Source: Candidatus Melainabacteria bacterium (GTDB lineage Bacteria; Cyanobacteriota; Vampirovibrionia; Obscuribacterales; Obscuribacteraceae). From it: 64,000 nt of DNA. Shown piece after piece: positions 7,263 through 15,755 of this stretch (the first letter of the stretch is position 1; every line of letters starts with the position of its first letter). The stretch is taken from the NCBI GenBank assembly GCA_003242885.1, contig QKMZ01000003.1:186001-250000 (forward strand), in the 5' to 3' direction. Below the pieces are notes generated by a model. It was not told the DNA's origin. It ran no database searches and worked only from the letters and a program-made list of their open reading frames with translations. The translations under genes were made by a program, and so were the position numbers.

Positions 7263-9422
7263 ATGCAGCCGGGTCTAAAACTTTCCCAAAAGGTGTTTTT
7301 TCTTGTGGCGGTGCCGCTCTGCGTGCAGCTCACATTCGTCTCGATGTTGGGAAAACTGCTGGACGAGACTGAGAAAGAGCGGGAAAAAGAAGTCCGCGCG
7401 CGCGAGATCATTCACCACGTAAATCAAATTCATAGACTGATCATAGGTTATATAGCCGGGGTGACAGCCGAAGGGCTCATCGGCACCGGGCGAAAGATGG
7501 AGGCGACCTATTCCCTGCGCGAAGGATTCGAGCGAGAAGTGCCGCCACTCGAGAGATTGCTCGCGGACAATCCGCAGGAAATGAATCACTTAAGAGAATT
7601 GCAACGCAAGGCAGGTTGCAGCGCGGAAAAACTCAAACAGGTGAAGCGTATGTTTCGCCAGGGCGGAGATCTAGCTCTCGCGTCAGAACTCCCGGCACTG
7701 AAGATGATTTTGCGCGATCTGATCACAGAACTCGAAGCCATCTTGTCGGTAGAGCGAGAAATTGAGAAGACCAGTCCTCAGACTCAATCCGACCTGCGTG
7801 AGAAAACAAAGATGCTTCTCTACTCCCTAGTCGGAGTGACAATCGTTGTCTCTGTACTTCTAGTATTTAATTTCAATAAAGAAGTCACTAGTCGCCTTGC
7901 GATCTTGATGGACAATTCGGTGCGACTCGGACGCGGGCAGCCACTCAATCCACCGCTTTCCGGCAATGACGAATTGTCGCACTTGGACAGAGTGTTCAAA
8001 GAAATGGCGAATGCGCTGAATGCTGCGGCTAGAAAAGAGCGAGCGTTCGTGGAAAATGCAGCCGACGTTATTTTCTCTTTGGATAGAGATGGTAACTTCA
8101 CAAAGCTGAGTCCTGCGGCGAAACCAATGTTCGGATTCGAGCCTGCAGAATTGGTTGGTAAAAACTGCCTGGAAATCGTTTTAAAACCCGATGCAGAATC
8201 AACAATCAACGCACTTAAAGATATAAGAGAAGGCAACAAGTCCAGCGAATTCGAAAGCCGCATCACGCGCGCCGACGGTTCGGACATCAACATTCTTTGG
8301 TCGGTGCAATGGTCGGATCCGGATGATTCTTTCTTTTGTGTGGCGCACGATATTACGGAACGAAAAGCAGCAGAACAAGTAATTAAAGAAGCAGAAGCAA
8401 GACTGCGCCAGATTCTCGAAAGTCTACCAGTAGGCTTGATGATGATCGACCTCGATGGAAAAGTGGTGCTTTCGAATCGCACTTTCGAGGAAGTCTTCGG
8501 ATACAAAATGGCGGACATCGAAGGAAAAACGATCGACACCATTCTTACTGATTCACGCGCGCGAAAAGTCAATCTCTCATACATAACAGAATATGCGCTT
8601 GGAAAAGCCCATGAATGTCTCGCAGAAAAACCTGACGGCTCCGAGATTCCTGTCGAGATCTCTTTTAGAGAAATTGCAACATTAGATGGAAAACGTTTGA
8701 TCGGGTTGGTGCTAGATATCACCGACAGACACGAAGTAGAAGTGATGAAAGCGCAATTCGTGCAGATGGTAAGCCACGATTTGCGAACGCCTCTTACGTC
8801 AGTGCAAAGCTATCTTGATTTACTTGGGCGAGGGGTATACGGCAACCTCAGTGATGCCGGGATGCAAAAGCTTGCCCTATTGAATAAGAGCGTCGACAGA
8901 TTGGTCAATATGATACGCGACCTTCTCGATATCGAAAGATGGGAGGCAGGGCATCTCAAAATTGCAATTGGTGACACCACACTTCAGTCACTAGTCGAGC
9001 AGTCTCTTGAAGCTGTTAATTCACACAGAGAAGCGAAGAAGGTCACCATCAATACTCCTTCCGAGGATATGCAATTACGTGGGGATTCAGAGCGTCTGGT
9101 GCAAGTCGTGATCAATCTTTTGCATAATGCAATCAAATTTTCACCAGAGAAGGGCACGATTGATTTGATAGCAAAGAAAGAAAACGGATTTGTAGAAATA
9201 GATATCAAAGACGAAGGACCAGGCATTCCTGCTGATTTGCAGAAATCAATCTTCGAGCGATTCAAACAAGTTTCCGAAACAGATGCCACAGTTAAGAAAG
9301 GAACTGGTCTCGGACTAGCAATTAGCAAAGCAATCGTCGAAGCGCATGGTGGCACCATTGGTGTGACATCCGAAGAAGGCAAAGGCAGCACATTCTGGTT
9401 CAAACTTCCAGCAAGTTCGTAG
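7263..9422 (+). CDS. Membrane sensor histidine kinase with two PAS domains
   Basis: Encodes 719 residues. A membrane segment near residues 9-28 and a second near 180-200 (LVGVTIVVSVLLVFNF) flank a helical outer domain of about 150 residues that resembles a four-helix sensor. A HAMP-like linker follows, then PAS1 (about 258-370, ENAADVIFSLDRDGNF ... VAHDITERK) and PAS2 (about 378-490, LPVGLMMIDLDGKVVLSNR ... LDITDRHE). The kinase core has HisKA with phospho-acceptor His505 (MVSHDLRTPLTS) and an HATPase domain with N, G1 and G2 boxes (LHNAIKFSP, DEGPGIP, GTGLGLAIS). All catalytic motifs are intact. It probably autophosphorylates in response to an envelope or redox signal. The partner is not adjacent; the OmpR regulator at 4375 is one candidate. 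Confidence 0.93.
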   Translation: MQPGLKLSQKVFFLVAVPLCVQLTFVSMLGKLLDETEKEREKEVRAREIIHHVNQIHRLIIGYIAGVTAEGLIGTGRKMEATYSLREGFEREVPPLERLLADNPQEMNHLRELQRKAGCSAEKLKQVKRMFRQGGDLALASELPALKMILRDLITELEAILSVEREIEKTSPQTQSDLREKTKMLLYSLVGVTIVVSVLLVFNFNKEVTSRLAILMDNSVRLGRGQPLNPPLSGNDELSHLDRVFKEMANALNAAARKERAFVENAADVIFSLDRDGNFTKLSPAAKPMFGFEPAELVGKNCLEIVLKPDAESTINALKDIREGNKSSEFESRITRADGSDINILWSVQWSDPDDSFFCVAHDITERKAAEQVIKEAEARLRQILESLPVGLMMIDLDGKVVLSNRTFEEVFGYKMADIEGKTIDTILTDSRARKVNLSYITEYALGKAHECLAEKPDGSEIPVEISFREIATLDGKRLIGLVLDITDRHEVEVMKAQFVQMVSHDLRTPLTSVQSYLDLLGRGVYGNLSDAGMQKLALLNKSVDRLVNMIRDLLDIERWEAGHLKIAIGDTTLQSLVEQSLEAVNSHREAKKVTINTPSEDMQLRGDSERLVQVVINLLHNAIKFSPEKGTIDLIAKKENGFVEIDIKDEGPGIPADLQKSIFERFKQVSETDATVKKGTGLGLAISKAIVEAHGGTIGVTSEEGKGSTFWFKLPASS

Positions 9423-9424
9423 AA

Positions 9425-9482
9425 TACCGGGACCGCCGGCTTCCAGCTGGCGTAAAGCCGCCAGGATGGCGGCGCTCCGGCC
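9425..9482. repeat. GC-rich palindromic element between convergent genes
   Basis: Contains CTGGCG and CGCCAG arms around TAAAG, and flanking GCCGGC and GGCGGCGC blocks. It fills the 59-base gap between the plus-strand kinase and the minus-strand zinc-ribbon gene. It resembles the GCCGGCGAGCCGCCGGCGC elements at 18.86 and 29.6 kb and may act as a bidirectional stop or mRNA-protecting hairpin. Confidence 0.5.
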
Positions 9483-11293
9483 TATTTTCTATACTTCTTC
9501 ATTTCGTCGATTTTGCCTTGGGCTTCCAATGAATCGGCGAGGCAGTTAGATGCTTTGTTGACCACGGTTACAAACTCTTCCGGGTCCATCGGATCTTTCA
9601 CTGATGAATAGAACTCCACAGCGCGGCGGAACTGATGCTCGGCTTCTGGATACTTCTTCTGCATCATGTTAAGGCGTCCATAGCAGTCGCAAACATCGGC
9701 GACAAGAGCTTGATACGGCTCATTGAGCTGCTCTGCAAGCTCCATAGTTTCATCTAAAACATACACAGCCGTCGCGTAGTCTTTCTTCGCCATATACACC
9801 TCGGCGAGTTTCTTCATAACACCAACCCGATGGGCCGTTGATACCAAAACAAGATCGCTCACATCATTGAGCTTTGTCTGATCTGGTCCATTCATAGTCG
9901 GAGCAACGTCATAGTCTTCAGGAGCTGGCGACGTCATCGAGGAGGGCGATTCACCCTGCACCAAACCCGACATCTTCGAGAAGCCGATAAACGGCTTGTT
10001 TTCCTGTTTGTCCAGTGCAGTCAACGCTTTCTTATACAAGTCTATAGCCTCATCGAACTTGCTCTGCTTAAAGCAGAGATCGGCTTGTCTAATAGATCGT
10101 TGTGGACTAAGCAATTCCATAGTTGCTTTCATAATTTCATCAAGGCCTGGAATTGCCATTGAAGGTCCGATTTGGAACATCTTCGCGTGCGCTTCTTCAG
10201 CTTCAGCATATCGACCGGTTGTTTCATAAAGTTGCGACAAAGCCATCCATCCTGATGTCTTCAACGGCTCACGCATTGCATCTAAGCCAGTTACATTGCC
10301 CAGTGGATGCGTGTCAGCAACAGCCATCGCAAAGTTCAAAACCAACTCAGCTTCTTCGTGAAATTCTTCTTGCAAGCACGTTTGACCTAATTCAATAATG
10401 TTGTGAATTGCGTGATATCCATCCATGCCATCATCCAATCCTTCAAACATCAAACTTCGCTGCCACTCGGACATAGGCAGTTCAATCGACATGTCCTCTT
10501 CCATGAGGAATTGGCGCTGTTTCACACCATTCTCAACATCTGCATTGCAAATGTCATGTTTTGAAAGCACATCCGCAAGTTCGCTGCGCCACGCGCCACC
10601 AGTTAAGGCGCGGTTAACTGCGATATGAAGCAGGACGTCCTTCAACAAACCCTTATCGAGAGGAAAGAATCCAATTGTATTCTTTCTAAATCTCCTCGCC
10701 TCGCGTTTTGGGGGATCTGAAAAGTTCGACTTACAAAACTCACACGTCGCCGCATTTTGCGCACTCTTCTCGCGACAAAATTTGCATTGCTTTCCATCTA
10801 ATTGACGAGCGATTCGCGCCTCGTACATCGCACTCATTGTTTCAGGAGTAAGTTTGAGCACTCGCAGCTTTGGCGTATCCAACATTGGATCAATATCAAT
10901 TCCCGCGTCTTTCAGGTTCAAGAAAATTTCTCGAATAATTGACTTTTCCTGCTCCATCGGCGGACGTTCCAGTCCAACGTTTGATTCGTTAAACTGACGC
11001 TCGGACTCTTCGTCGCGCTCATACATCGCCATGGTCGGCAGGCGACCACGCATGTGCAAACCGTCAAGTAAATGCCTTTTGAGATTGGAATCGGGCAGCA
11101 TCTCAATCAGCGAATTGAGCTTCGGCACCCAGCGCCGCGCGGCATCGAACTTAGACTCAGGACCGAAGAATGGATCTTTGCGCTGCTCACCCATCAGAAG
11201 ATCGTTTCTGCAAAAGCGACAATAAATTGCCGCCTCATCAATGCTGCCACTGCAACGATGACACCATTTGTATGTCCGATCTTCCAGTTTCAT
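9482..11293 (-). CDS. Double zinc-ribbon, TPR-containing protein
   Basis: Encodes 603 residues. The N-terminus carries a four-Cys zinc ribbon (Cys11, Cys14, Cys25, Cys28: CHRC ... CRFC), and a second lies near residues 175-200 (CKFCREKSAQNAATCEFC). The middle is helical without a recognised fold. From about residue 290 to the end, TPR-like helix pairs appear (WMALSQLYETTGRYAEAEEAHAKM is one, shown here in part; others are LCFKQSKFDEAIDLYKKAL, ATAVYVLDETMELAEQL and YPEAEHQFRRAVEFY). There is no signal peptide or membrane helix. This looks like a cytoplasmic adaptor. It follows the twin-kinase operon on the same strand after 168 bases that contain a perfect inverted repeat, so it may belong to the same functional group or be a separate transcript. 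Confidence 0.88.
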   Translation of the reverse strand: MKLEDRTYKWCHRCSGSIDEAAIYCRFCRNDLLMGEQRKDPFFGPESKFDAARRWVPKLNSLIEMLPDSNLKRHLLDGLHMRGRLPTMAMYERDEESERQFNESNVGLERPPMEQEKSIIREIFLNLKDAGIDIDPMLDTPKLRVLKLTPETMSAMYEARIARQLDGKQCKFCREKSAQNAATCEFCKSNFSDPPKREARRFRKNTIGFFPLDKGLLKDVLLHIAVNRALTGGAWRSELADVLSKHDICNADVENGVKQRQFLMEEDMSIELPMSEWQRSLMFEGLDDGMDGYHAIHNIIELGQTCLQEEFHEEAELVLNFAMAVADTHPLGNVTGLDAMREPLKTSGWMALSQLYETTGRYAEAEEAHAKMFQIGPSMAIPGLDEIMKATMELLSPQRSIRQADLCFKQSKFDEAIDLYKKALTALDKQENKPFIGFSKMSGLVQGESPSSMTSPAPEDYDVAPTMNGPDQTKLNDVSDLVLVSTAHRVGVMKKLAEVYMAKKDYATAVYVLDETMELAEQLNEPYQALVADVCDCYGRLNMMQKKYPEAEHQFRRAVEFYSSVKDPMDPEEFVTVVNKASNCLADSLEAQGKIDEMKKYRK

Positions 11294-11395
11294 GCGTGAT
11301 TCTGACTGCCTATTTCACCGGGATTCCGTTGCATCAACTGGGAGTGGCGCCAGTGGCGTGTCCCGTCCCAAATTAGAACACAAAAGAGACCATTT

Positions 11396-11420
11396 AGGCT
11401 TAATTAGAGCGATTAAGCCT
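11396..11420. promoter_or_regulatory. Perfect 9-bp inverted repeat upstream of zinc-ribbon gene
   Basis: AGGCTTAAT and ATTAAGCCT flank a 7-base loop. It lies between the end of the Ser/Thr kinase gene (11,462) and the start of the zinc-ribbon/TPR gene (11,293). There is no T-run after it on the minus strand, so an operator or a processing hairpin is as likely as a terminator. Confidence 0.45.
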
Positions 11421-11461
11421 GATCGAGTTGGTCAATCAGCCCATTGTCGCTTGGCAAGCGT

Positions 11462-13579
11462 TCACTGTTTGTCGATGAACGAACGGACCGCATCAATACC
11501 CCCATTCCGCTCCGCCCGCTCCTCATCGTGAGTTTTGCGTTGAGAAAATCGATATCTTTGTCGCAGCGCGTCAAGAGCAGTCTCAGGCCAGTCTTTAGTG
11601 GTCAAGGAAACATCTTGCAGGTTCTTGAACTTTGCAAGAGTCGGTATGCATGCAGGTGTCAGTCCGCTATCAATGACTATCAGGCTGTTTAGATCTTTGA
11701 GATTCGAAAGTCTTGCCAAACTGGCGTCATTAAACTTGGGACAACGGCTTATCGTCAGGTGGCGCAAGCCCGTCAACTTGGCTAGAGAAGTAATATCTCG
11801 CGCGGTGAGATCGTGACCTCTTGTCTCATCTCGTAGCCTTATTCCCTTGTAAATGACATTGTTGAGTGTAGTGGATGAGACCAGTGCGTCGAAGACACGA
11901 TAAGCATCCGGGATGGGTCCGAATGAAATCAGGTTTAGTCGCTTCAGGTCCTTCATTTTTAAGATTTCGTCTGCCGACACTCTCGTGTTGCCGACTTCCA
12001 AATGTTTGATCTTGTCGGAATTGTACAAAGGCTCAAGTGTTGTAATTTCGGTATCTTCAAGTCCTACTTGTTCAAGATGCGGAATACTTCGCAGTATTTT
12101 TATATAGCGGTCGTTAATAAGTTTGCTGCCATTAAAGTCAATTCTTCGAAATTTCAATCGAGTGAGATTGTTGAACGTTTGATCATTTGCAGCCGCGGAG
12201 TCGTTGATTCTAAAAGAAATCTTCGCACCTGGTGGCACTACAAATTCACCTCTCGCCTTAACTCGCTCGCCGGCAATGGAGATCGTTCCGTATTGATCAG
12301 GAAAAAATAAAATCTGTTTGCTTTCTCCTGATGCGCCTTTTTCAATCTTCAATTGTGGACTGTTCTCGTGTGGATCAGTGCCAAACATGCCGCTACCCAT
12401 TCTCGAGTTGCGCAATTTTTCCTTCTCAACTTTGCTAAGACTATCATCTTTGGCGAAGTGGCTCAAAAAGAACTCCTTCTTCAGGGTTTCAGTCGTTGTA
12501 GGGGCAAAATAGAGCGGATAAATGTAAGCGCGATCAACATAGGCAGTAGCGCTTACAGTAACGACAACTGTCACAAAAGCAATCGACAATTTCCGCGAAA
12601 GTTTTAGTTCCTTTTTGACTTGAGATTTTATTGGCGCCTGAGAAACAGCTATGCCAACTTCTGGTTGCTGCAAGGCCATTAAATCGTTTACCACAGCGCT
12701 TAAATCCTGATAGCGATCTTCTGGCTCGGTAGCTAGCATCCTTTGAACAATTCTCTCAAGCAGCTCTGGAAACTGCCCACCCAGCGTAGCCTCTTTCAAA
12801 CTGGCAGGACTCTCTGATAAGCGCTTCATCATTGTCGCCATTGCGGTTTCGCCAAAGAATGGTGGCACACCAGTAAGACATTCATAGATAACGCAGCCTA
12901 ATGAATAAATATCCGAACGCTTGTCTACAGCAGATCCTTTACACTGCTCAGGGCTCATATAAACCGGACTTCCAAAAACTTCACCAGTTTTTGTCAAAGA
13001 CTGAATTTCCCCATCTTCAGATTGAGTCAATTTAGCAATTCCGAAATCTACTATTTTGACCAAACCTTCAGCAGGCTCACGCTCTGGATGCAACAGCATA
13101 ATATTGCCGGGCTTTATATCTCGATGAACAACATTTTTGCCGTGAGCATAGATCAATCCAAAACATAATTGAACCGCCATGCGCACAACGTACTCGCACG
13201 ACAGGGTACGCTTTTCTTTGAGCAGGTCTGAAAGCGTAGTACCTTCAATAAGGTCCATCACCAAATATGGTTGCTCTCCGGCCAGAACACCAAACCCGTG
13301 CACTCCAACTAGATTGGGGTGTTGAAGCTGTGATGCAGTGCGCGCCTCTTGCTTGAATCTTCTTTCAGACAATTCCGTTCGCTGGTGCAAATCGAGAACT
13401 TTCAGTGCAAAGTCTTTACCCAAGAAAATCTGATGAACGCGATACACCGAGCCCATTCCGCCCTTGCCGAGCAATGAGATGACTTGATACTTGTCGTCAA
13501 CCACGATTCCAGGCACAAGCTCTTGCCCTTTTTCTGAGAAAGAGTTGAGAGAGACTGTGCTGTCTTGATTTTCTTGCAC
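11462..13579 (-). CDS. Membrane Ser/Thr protein kinase with LRR-like outer domain (second copy)
   Basis: Encodes 705 residues from a GTG start only 2 bases after the stop of the paralogue upstream, so translation is probably coupled. The Hanks-type kinase domain (about 30-300) has the Gly loop GKGGMGSV, Lys60, HRDIKPGN (Asp154), DFG (Asp178) and the APE-region MSPEQCKG, all intact. A single membrane helix follows near 325-345 (LSIAFVTVVVTVSATAYV). The outer 350 residues contain leucine-rich repeats (HLEQVGLEDTEITTLEPL, IKHLEVGNTRVSADEIL, LRHLTISRCPKFNDASLARL, LNSLIVIDSGLTPACI). It resembles PknB-type receptor kinases, but with LRR instead of PASTA. It lies last in the protease/kinase operon, which suggests signalling in response to an envelope ligand or proteolytic product. 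Confidence 0.92.
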   Translation of the reverse strand: MQENQDSTVSLNSFSEKGQELVPGIVVDDKYQVISLLGKGGMGSVYRVHQIFLGKDFALKVLDLHQRTELSERRFKQEARTASQLQHPNLVGVHGFGVLAGEQPYLVMDLIEGTTLSDLLKEKRTLSCEYVVRMAVQLCFGLIYAHGKNVVHRDIKPGNIMLLHPEREPAEGLVKIVDFGIAKLTQSEDGEIQSLTKTGEVFGSPVYMSPEQCKGSAVDKRSDIYSLGCVIYECLTGVPPFFGETAMATMMKRLSESPASLKEATLGGQFPELLERIVQRMLATEPEDRYQDLSAVVNDLMALQQPEVGIAVSQAPIKSQVKKELKLSRKLSIAFVTVVVTVSATAYVDRAYIYPLYFAPTTTETLKKEFFLSHFAKDDSLSKVEKEKLRNSRMGSGMFGTDPHENSPQLKIEKGASGESKQILFFPDQYGTISIAGERVKARGEFVVPPGAKISFRINDSAAANDQTFNNLTRLKFRRIDFNGSKLINDRYIKILRSIPHLEQVGLEDTEITTLEPLYNSDKIKHLEVGNTRVSADEILKMKDLKRLNLISFGPIPDAYRVFDALVSSTTLNNVIYKGIRLRDETRGHDLTARDITSLAKLTGLRHLTISRCPKFNDASLARLSNLKDLNSLIVIDSGLTPACIPTLAKFKNLQDVSLTTKDWPETALDALRQRYRFSQRKTHDEERAERNGGIDAVRSFIDKQ

Positions 13580-13581
13580 GC

Positions 13582-15741
13582 TTAAAACCGGGGATCCGTC
13601 TGCAGTTGTCGTCCCAGATCGGGAAAATCTCTATTTAAGAAGTCACGCATATCTTGCCGGCTTCCAGAAACCTCAAGTTTTTTCACGACTTTTCGCAACT
13701 TTGCCAGGTCTGCCTCTGGCCAGTTATCGCGTGAAACTCTCACTAGCTCAAGATGGGGAAACTTCTTAAATGTATTTATCGATTTCGGTGTTACGCCAGT
13801 GTTTCTAAGAACAATCGCCCGCAGTTTTTTCAGCGTCGTCAATTGTTCAAGATCTTCATCTGTAAATGTGAGCGCGCTTTCGATCCCCAGTCCCTGCAAA
13901 TTCGTCAGCTTTGCTAAGGTCGCGACATCAAACTGTTTGAGATATTCGCCCTTTGCGTTCTTCTTCGCCGCGCTCGGCTTAAAATGAACTCTGCCGATTG
14001 TGTTGTGACGTGCAAGTTCTCTAAGCAGCACGGTCGTATTTTCAGCAGGTCCGAAAGTTAGATATTGAAGATGTTTCAAACGTTGCAACTTTAAGAGCTC
14101 AGCAACAGGCACCAATGTATTCATCACTTCAAGACCATTCAATACCGTGTTCTTATAAATCGGTTTTAGAGAGTCGACTTCAGAGCCCTCGAGCTTTAGT
14201 GCCGACAAGTATGGAATGAATTCAAGAATTTCAATAGTCTTGCTATTCACTCCAGCGGTGCTTCCGTATTCTATGGAAGCAAAATGCAAGTGAGTCAAAT
14301 TTTTCAGAAGATTGGGGTGGGTGCTTGGCTCTTTATCCAACCTCAACACTATTGACGAATTTGGTGGCAATTCAATTTTTTGAAACGCCCTTCGCCCAGG
14401 ATACTCAAAATTGATTGATATGACACCAACGTCAAAGGGAAAGACTATAAACTCCTTCGTTCCTTTAGGAGCTTTCTCAGTAACCAAATAAGGATATTGT
14501 GCATCCTGATAATTCAATATCTTTTGCAGACTGAGTTTTGCTTTCTCCGCATCATCAATAAGCGCCTTCTTCTCAGCCGCCTGTTTAGCGTTCGCCTCCG
14601 CAGGAGAGATCTTCTCTCCATACTTGGCTCTATCTTCAGCCAACTTCTGTTGCGCTAATTCCTCTTTCGCCCTCTCCGGGAAAATCACATACGCATCAAC
14701 CGTCAACGTGCCAACAACACACAAAAGGGCTAACACAACCAGCATCACAACAAACTCACCTCGGCGGTCTCGCCTGTCGGCTTCCCCTGCTGTTTCAATT
14801 GAAGTTGTGCTCGAGTCTGAACGTTGTACAGCTATCAAGTCTTTTATAACCGCACCAAGATCCTGGTATCGATCGTTTGGCTCAAGCGCCAGCATTTTAC
14901 GAACAACACTTTCTAAACCTTGAGGGAAATCACGCCCAAATGAGCCTTCCTTCAAACTAACAGGTGGTTCTGACAAGCGCTTCATCATAGTCGACATCGC
15001 AGTGTCACCAAAGAATGGTGGCGACCCAGTAAGACATTCAAAAATCACACACCCAAGAGAATAAATGTCCGAACGCTTATCGACCGGATCGCCCTTACAC
15101 TGCTCTGGGCTCATGTACAAAGGGCTTCCAAATATTTCACCGGTCTTCGTGAGTGTTTGGATTTCTCCGCTTTCTGATTGAACCAACTTCGCAATACCGA
15201 AATCGACAATCTTTACTGTTCCTTCTCGTGACTGTTCATCAGGATGCAAGAGCATGATGTTGCCAGGCTTTATGTCGCGATGCACCACGCCTTTTTCATG
15301 CGCATACATCAAACCAAAACAAATCTGAATGCACATCCCGACAACAAATTCAAAAGGAAGTGAACCTTTCTTTTTCAAAATCTCCGAGAGTGAAACACCT
15401 TCCACAAGGTCCATCACAAGAAAAGGTTGATCATCACCAAACATACCAAAGTCATGCACTTCGACAAGATTGGGATGTTGCAACTGCGATGCAGTTCGGG
15501 CCTCCTGCTGAAACCGCCGCACAGCAATATCGGTTGTCTGCTGTAAGTCCAGTACTTTGATGGCGAAATCCTTTCCGAGCGCCTCCTGATGCACGCGATA
15601 TACGGCGCCCATTCCGCCTCTGCCAACGAGCGAAACGACTTTGTACGTGTCATTGATTATTGTGCCAGGTGAAAGCTCTGCTCCGGCAGCAGACGAAAAG
15701 TTGGCAGGATCAGAAGCAGCGTTATCTGGGTCGTTAGGCAT
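13582..15741 (-). CDS. Membrane Ser/Thr protein kinase with LRR-like outer domain (first copy)
   Basis: Encodes 719 residues and is a close paralogue of the downstream kinase over the full length. The kinase domain (about 33-303) shows GRGGMGAV, Lys62, HRDIKPGN (Asp156), DFG (Asp180) and SPEQCKG. A membrane helix lies at about 330-352 (VVMLVVLALLCVVGTLTV). The region just after it is Ala/Lys/Glu-rich and probably coiled coil (AKEELAQQKLAEDRAKYGEK is part of it). LRR-like units follow (LSALKLEGSEVDSLKPIYKN, LKHLQYLTFGPAE, LQGLGIESALTFTDEDLEQL, LRAIVLRNTGVTPKSI). The ATG lies 14 bases after the stop of the calpain-like pseudoprotease gene. The kinase halves are more alike than the outer halves, which suggests that the two receptors sense different ligands but share targets. 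Confidence 0.92.
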   Translation of the reverse strand: MPNDPDNAASDPANFSSAAGAELSPGTIINDTYKVVSLVGRGGMGAVYRVHQEALGKDFAIKVLDLQQTTDIAVRRFQQEARTASQLQHPNLVEVHDFGMFGDDQPFLVMDLVEGVSLSEILKKKGSLPFEFVVGMCIQICFGLMYAHEKGVVHRDIKPGNIMLLHPDEQSREGTVKIVDFGIAKLVQSESGEIQTLTKTGEIFGSPLYMSPEQCKGDPVDKRSDIYSLGCVIFECLTGSPPFFGDTAMSTMMKRLSEPPVSLKEGSFGRDFPQGLESVVRKMLALEPNDRYQDLGAVIKDLIAVQRSDSSTTSIETAGEADRRDRRGEFVVMLVVLALLCVVGTLTVDAYVIFPERAKEELAQQKLAEDRAKYGEKISPAEANAKQAAEKKALIDDAEKAKLSLQKILNYQDAQYPYLVTEKAPKGTKEFIVFPFDVGVISINFEYPGRRAFQKIELPPNSSIVLRLDKEPSTHPNLLKNLTHLHFASIEYGSTAGVNSKTIEILEFIPYLSALKLEGSEVDSLKPIYKNTVLNGLEVMNTLVPVAELLKLQRLKHLQYLTFGPAENTTVLLRELARHNTIGRVHFKPSAAKKNAKGEYLKQFDVATLAKLTNLQGLGIESALTFTDEDLEQLTTLKKLRAIVLRNTGVTPKSINTFKKFPHLELVRVSRDNWPEADLAKLRKVVKKLEVSGSRQDMRDFLNRDFPDLGRQLQTDPRF

Positions 15742-15755
15742 CGCTTGTCAGTTTA

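Noticed and set aside
7820..8722. Long minus-strand frame of about 300 codons
   Set aside because: It is fully antisense to PAS domains of the kinase gene, which carries intact catalytic motifs.
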